This document shows, one piece after another, positions 61,135 to 64,000 of a DNA stretch of 64,000 nt (the first letter of the stretch is position 1; each line of letters opens with the position of its first letter). The position numbers were made by a program, and so were the translations under genes. This DNA is from Xestospongia bergquistia (Eukaryota; Porifera; Demospongiae; Haplosclerida; Petrosiidae). Location of the stretch: assembly GCA_963965975.1 (NCBI GenBank), contig OZ014423.1, positions 2,790,001 through 2,854,000 on the forward strand. The letters run 5' to 3'. Under the pieces are notes generated by a model. The model was not told the origin of the DNA and did no database searches. It saw nothing but the letters and a program-made list of their open reading frames with translations.

Positions 61135-61139
61135 ATTGA

Positions 61140-61800
61140 CTTAGTAGAATGTCTCTTGTAGATACGGCAGCAGACGACTTTTCTTGTAGTGATTTGTCAT
61201 CGGGCAAAGTGATCTCCTCTGACTTTTAAGAAGTGGATGAAGTAGTGGAAGTACCTTTCTTTCGTTTGCGTTTATTCGGAGGATTCTGCAAGAACTTCGA
61301 GGAATGACTCTCCTCTTCCGTAGTCAGGCTCCTCTTTCCAAAAGAAATAGATTGACCCAAAGCCTTCTTTTCAATGTACTTTGCAAAAACACAGGTTGTA
61401 AAGTTGGATGAGAAGAGACAGCTTCTGGTACTGACGGATTCAAATGAAAAACAGTTTTTGTACCTTCGTTTGCTTCTAACACAGAACGGATACCTGACAG
61501 TGCGAAACATCACTGAGGCAGTGGGGTATAACCATGGCTTTGCCTTTGGCACACATCATTTAAAGTACAAAATTTGCAATCTGATCCTCCATCGGTAGAA
61601 TCTTTTAATGTGTGATCTTTGTCTTAAGAGTCTAAGTCGAAACAAACGGACTTCTCTGTGGATGACATCAAGATAGAGTCGAGTCTTGCAGTTTTTTATC
61701 TTTAACTCTTTAGTCTTTCTTGGCTTCTTTTCTTCTTTCACTTTGACTCTCGGACTAGAAGTGAACTAACTGAACTTGCACCAAAAGTAGACTCTTATAT
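61140..61800. other. Overlapping unresolved ORFs
   Basis: Three frames compete: a minus-strand frame at 61226-61552 with a basic tail (NKRKRKKGTSTTSSTS, like a nuclear signal), a plus-strand frame at 61374-61598 (QVVKLDEKRQLLVLTDSNEK), and a basic minus-strand frame at 61556-61741. I cannot tell which is real. Confidence 0.3.
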
Positions 61801-62149
61801 AGTCTTTACTGTGTGTGGGTCTATAGGTAATATGAATAGCATTAATTTATATAGACATATATAGATTAGTGTTACATAATATATTAAATTTTAAATAATA
61901 TAGTTAGATATATAAGTGTAATAAGTACAAGATACTTTAAAATATGCTATAATTATATTCATAACTCTTATATTATACTTTAAATTAAGTGAATTAAATG
62001 TAATATACTTTAAAGTATATTTAGTTATGTTTTAATTATTCTTTAAAGTATATTGTACATTTAATTTCTACACTTTCTAATTTCCTGGAAGTGATAAGAA
62101 ACTAGATCTCGGTATACTTAATACACTTTTGTTATTTGTTTTGAAGTAC

Positions 62150-62349
62150 AACTTATGAATATTTATTAATCCCCTTTAACTTTCTGAAATTAAGTTGGCT
62201 CCCAGGAGGTACCGTTTAGCTAAAGTGACTAAAGGATAATGGCGCATTATAAAGGGGGTCTATTATGTGGGACTGAAGCCTGCATCACTAGTGCAGTTAA
62301 TTCACTTAATTTCAGAAAGTTAAATGGCATTAATAAATATTCATAAGTT
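62150..62349. repeat. 200-bp palindromic element with 46-bp arms
   Basis: Arms at 62150-62195 and 62304-62349 (AACTTATGAATATTTATTAA against its complement) match with few differences. The 108-base loop includes TAGCTAAAGTGACTAAAG. It separates minus-strand ORFs on the left from plus-strand ORFs on the right. The AT-rich DNA just before it (61800-62100) has no coding signal. Confidence 0.85.
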
Positions 62350-62574
62350 AACTATGTAAGACTAAGAAATTATGTAAATTAAGATGATTATACTTTATAA
62401 ATACGGTAACTAAATAAGTATTGAACTAATATACTATTACCCTACTATACTATTACCCTAATATTTACACCCAACCATGCATGCAATGGTATTTGGGTAT
62501 AAAATAAAGGTATAGTATAAAGTATATTCAACATAATTCACTTGTTTTCAGAGATGTAAAGAGGAATTACATAC

Positions 62575-63193
62575 ATGTCTTCCTCAGTTTACTATAAAAG
62601 GAATTGTTATCTACAAGGTAACTGTACTTGCAGTGGAGACTATATTATGGCTCATAATCATCCTGGTCAACCATCACCACCTCCAGATAAGCCAAAGAGA
62701 AAACGATCAAGGTTTGAGTAAAACATTTATCCAAGACCTGGTGACTATGCGTTACCTACAGAGGTTAAGGAAGCTGAAGCATGTATGATTGATATACTTT
62801 CTTGTCCTCGAAAGATAGCTACGTGGTATCATTGGTGGTGTACTGCTGATGAATGGTGGTGTAAACATGCATGCAAATATCCAGAACATATAACTAACAG
62901 TGAGGAAGGTATCACGTGGATGCCTGCAAGTGAATCAATTTCACGATTTATGGATAAGAACCTTTTTGATTATAACGATATGGTAGTTTTTGCATGTTTT
63001 TCTGATGATCATCATGTACATAGATGTCTTCATGTTATGTATGGCTGAAGATATATAAGGCAAAATCTTTTGTGTTACTTTTGCATGTGTGGAAATCAAG
63101 GAATGGTTCATTTGATGGAGTCTTGCAGGTTAACTCCCATGGAAGTCTTTGAAGAAGCTGAAAAGTTTGTTCCAGCTTGTGTTGTTCAATAAG
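62575..63193 (+). CDS. Unidentified Cys/His/Trp-rich protein
   Basis: Plus-strand coding texture starting MSSSVYYKRNCYLQG, then a Pro/basic stretch (QPSPPPDKPKRKRSR), then a block rich in Trp, Cys and His (WYHWWCTADEWWCKHACKY; FSDDHHVHRCLHV), and a last block with CYFCMCGNQG and LTPMEVFEEAEKF. The Cys/His spacing suggests metal binding. The frame is not continuous. I do not recognise it. Origin in a mobile or virus-like element is possible but unproven. Confidence 0.35.
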
Positions 63194-63319
63194 TATATTA
63201 TGTAACTTTCTAGGAAACTGAAATTTACTTAGTTTGTTTAGTTTACTTAGTTTATTTTTGTATTTTATTTGTATTAATACTTTGGTATATAAGTAGTATG
63301 TAATTATATATCCATCATT

Positions 63320-64000
63320 TTTTATTATGAGTCAACCATTGGGAAGCGTGCTAAAGAGGAAGTTATAAATGGAGAGGTTTATGTCATTGTCACAGGAAAG
63401 AATGGAAAGGAAAGGAAGTACAAAAGAGAGAACTATACAAAAATGTATGGTAATCTCAGACAGGGCAAGACGTCTCAGGGAGGGGGTTCGTCTTTACCTA
63501 CCTCAATACCAAAATCCTATAACAGTTCCTAGACAACTCAGTATAACACAAATGGAGCAGGGGGCAATAGAGTGGGGGGACATTAAAGCTATGGAGACAA
63601 TTTTGAACAATGACCCTCAAGGTATAATACCAATGTGGTTCATACTCTTGAAGCTCTCACAAAAACAGTCACTAAGTTATCAAAACCAAAAAGTGCAGTC
63701 AAAAATAAAAGAAATGCAAGACCTCATGCTTAGCCTAGCAAAGGATGCCGAAGTGCTCCTGCCAGAAGTTGCAATCCAGTCAGAAGAGATGCCGTCTCGT
63801 GTACTGTATCTCAACCCGCAGGACATCAACAGGTCATTCAAAATGTACAGATGGAAGACTTTGAACTTGAGGACGTGGCACTGGGGGTCCACAAATTAAC
63901 TGATGATACATATGCATTGAGACCTTCAAATGACATGTCTGAAAACGAACTACGTCATTTTTTAAAGGATAACGCATTGGCTGATCCTACTCCACCAGAT
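63320..64000 (+). CDS. Unidentified ORF running off the right edge
   Basis: Two overlapping plus-strand frames carry protein-like sequence: one with KEEVINGEVYVIVTGKNG near the start and EDFELEDVALGVHKLTDDTY near the right edge, the other covering 63369-63899 with DIKAMETILNNDPQG and a helical, charged middle. The product is cut by the window end. No family was recognised. Confidence 0.35.

Noticed and set aside
1-64000. CRISPR arrays, bacterial operons, tRNA or rRNA genes
   Set aside because: No regularly spaced short repeats with unique spacers, no cloverleaf sequences recognised, and spliced metazoan genes throughout.

Overview
The window looks like nuclear DNA of an early-branching animal, most likely a demosponge of the Amphimedon type. 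This is an inference. The DNA is strongly AT-rich, genes carry many short introns (several near 50 nt), intact genes sit within a few hundred bases of each other, and the families are metazoan or pan-eukaryotic (CHMP3, GLRX3, a macro-domain protein, a RA/REM/CDC25 Ras-type GEF, MUN-C2, VPS18, ATP synthase OSCP). No tRNA, rRNA or CRISPR was seen. A 200-base run of N lies at 45001-45200.

Left part (1-20.6 kb): four apparently healthy host genes. The 3' exons of CHMP3/VPS24 (+) are followed by a complete 12-exon GLRX3/PICOT (+). Its stop lies 78 bases from the stop of a convergent macro-domain gene (-). About 210 bases upstream of that gene's ATG ends a 32-exon gene (-) whose reconstructed 1,261-residue product is RA domain - long helical region - REM - CDC25. 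I do not recognise this domain order from known Ras/Rap GEFs.

Middle part (20.6-45 kb): repeat-rich and gene-poor. It holds a decayed OSCP copy, a fossil Ty3/gypsy region in which a gag zinc-knuckle segment is reiterated about ten times, an ankyrin-repeat gene fragment, a TA-flanked MITE, and the second copy of a hAT-like MITE (first copy at 499-982) built from GATTAC/GTAATC words.

Right part (45-64 kb): a decayed Munc13-4/BAIAP3-type gene (-), which contains a 188-bp fold-back insertion with a 14-bp target duplication. To its right a minus-strand LINE is itself split by a plus-strand LINE with a 15-bp target duplication. Then come a gypsy RNase H relic, a decayed VPS18 copy, and an unrecognised island of small ORFs around a 200-bp palindrome, which runs off the right edge.

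Functionally, CHMP3 (ESCRT-III), VPS18 (HOPS/CORVET) and the MUN-C2 gene all belong to membrane traffic, but the last two are broken and there is no operon-like logic. The clear theme is contrast: a compact, intact gene block on the left, and decayed intron-bearing gene copies mixed with transposons on the right.
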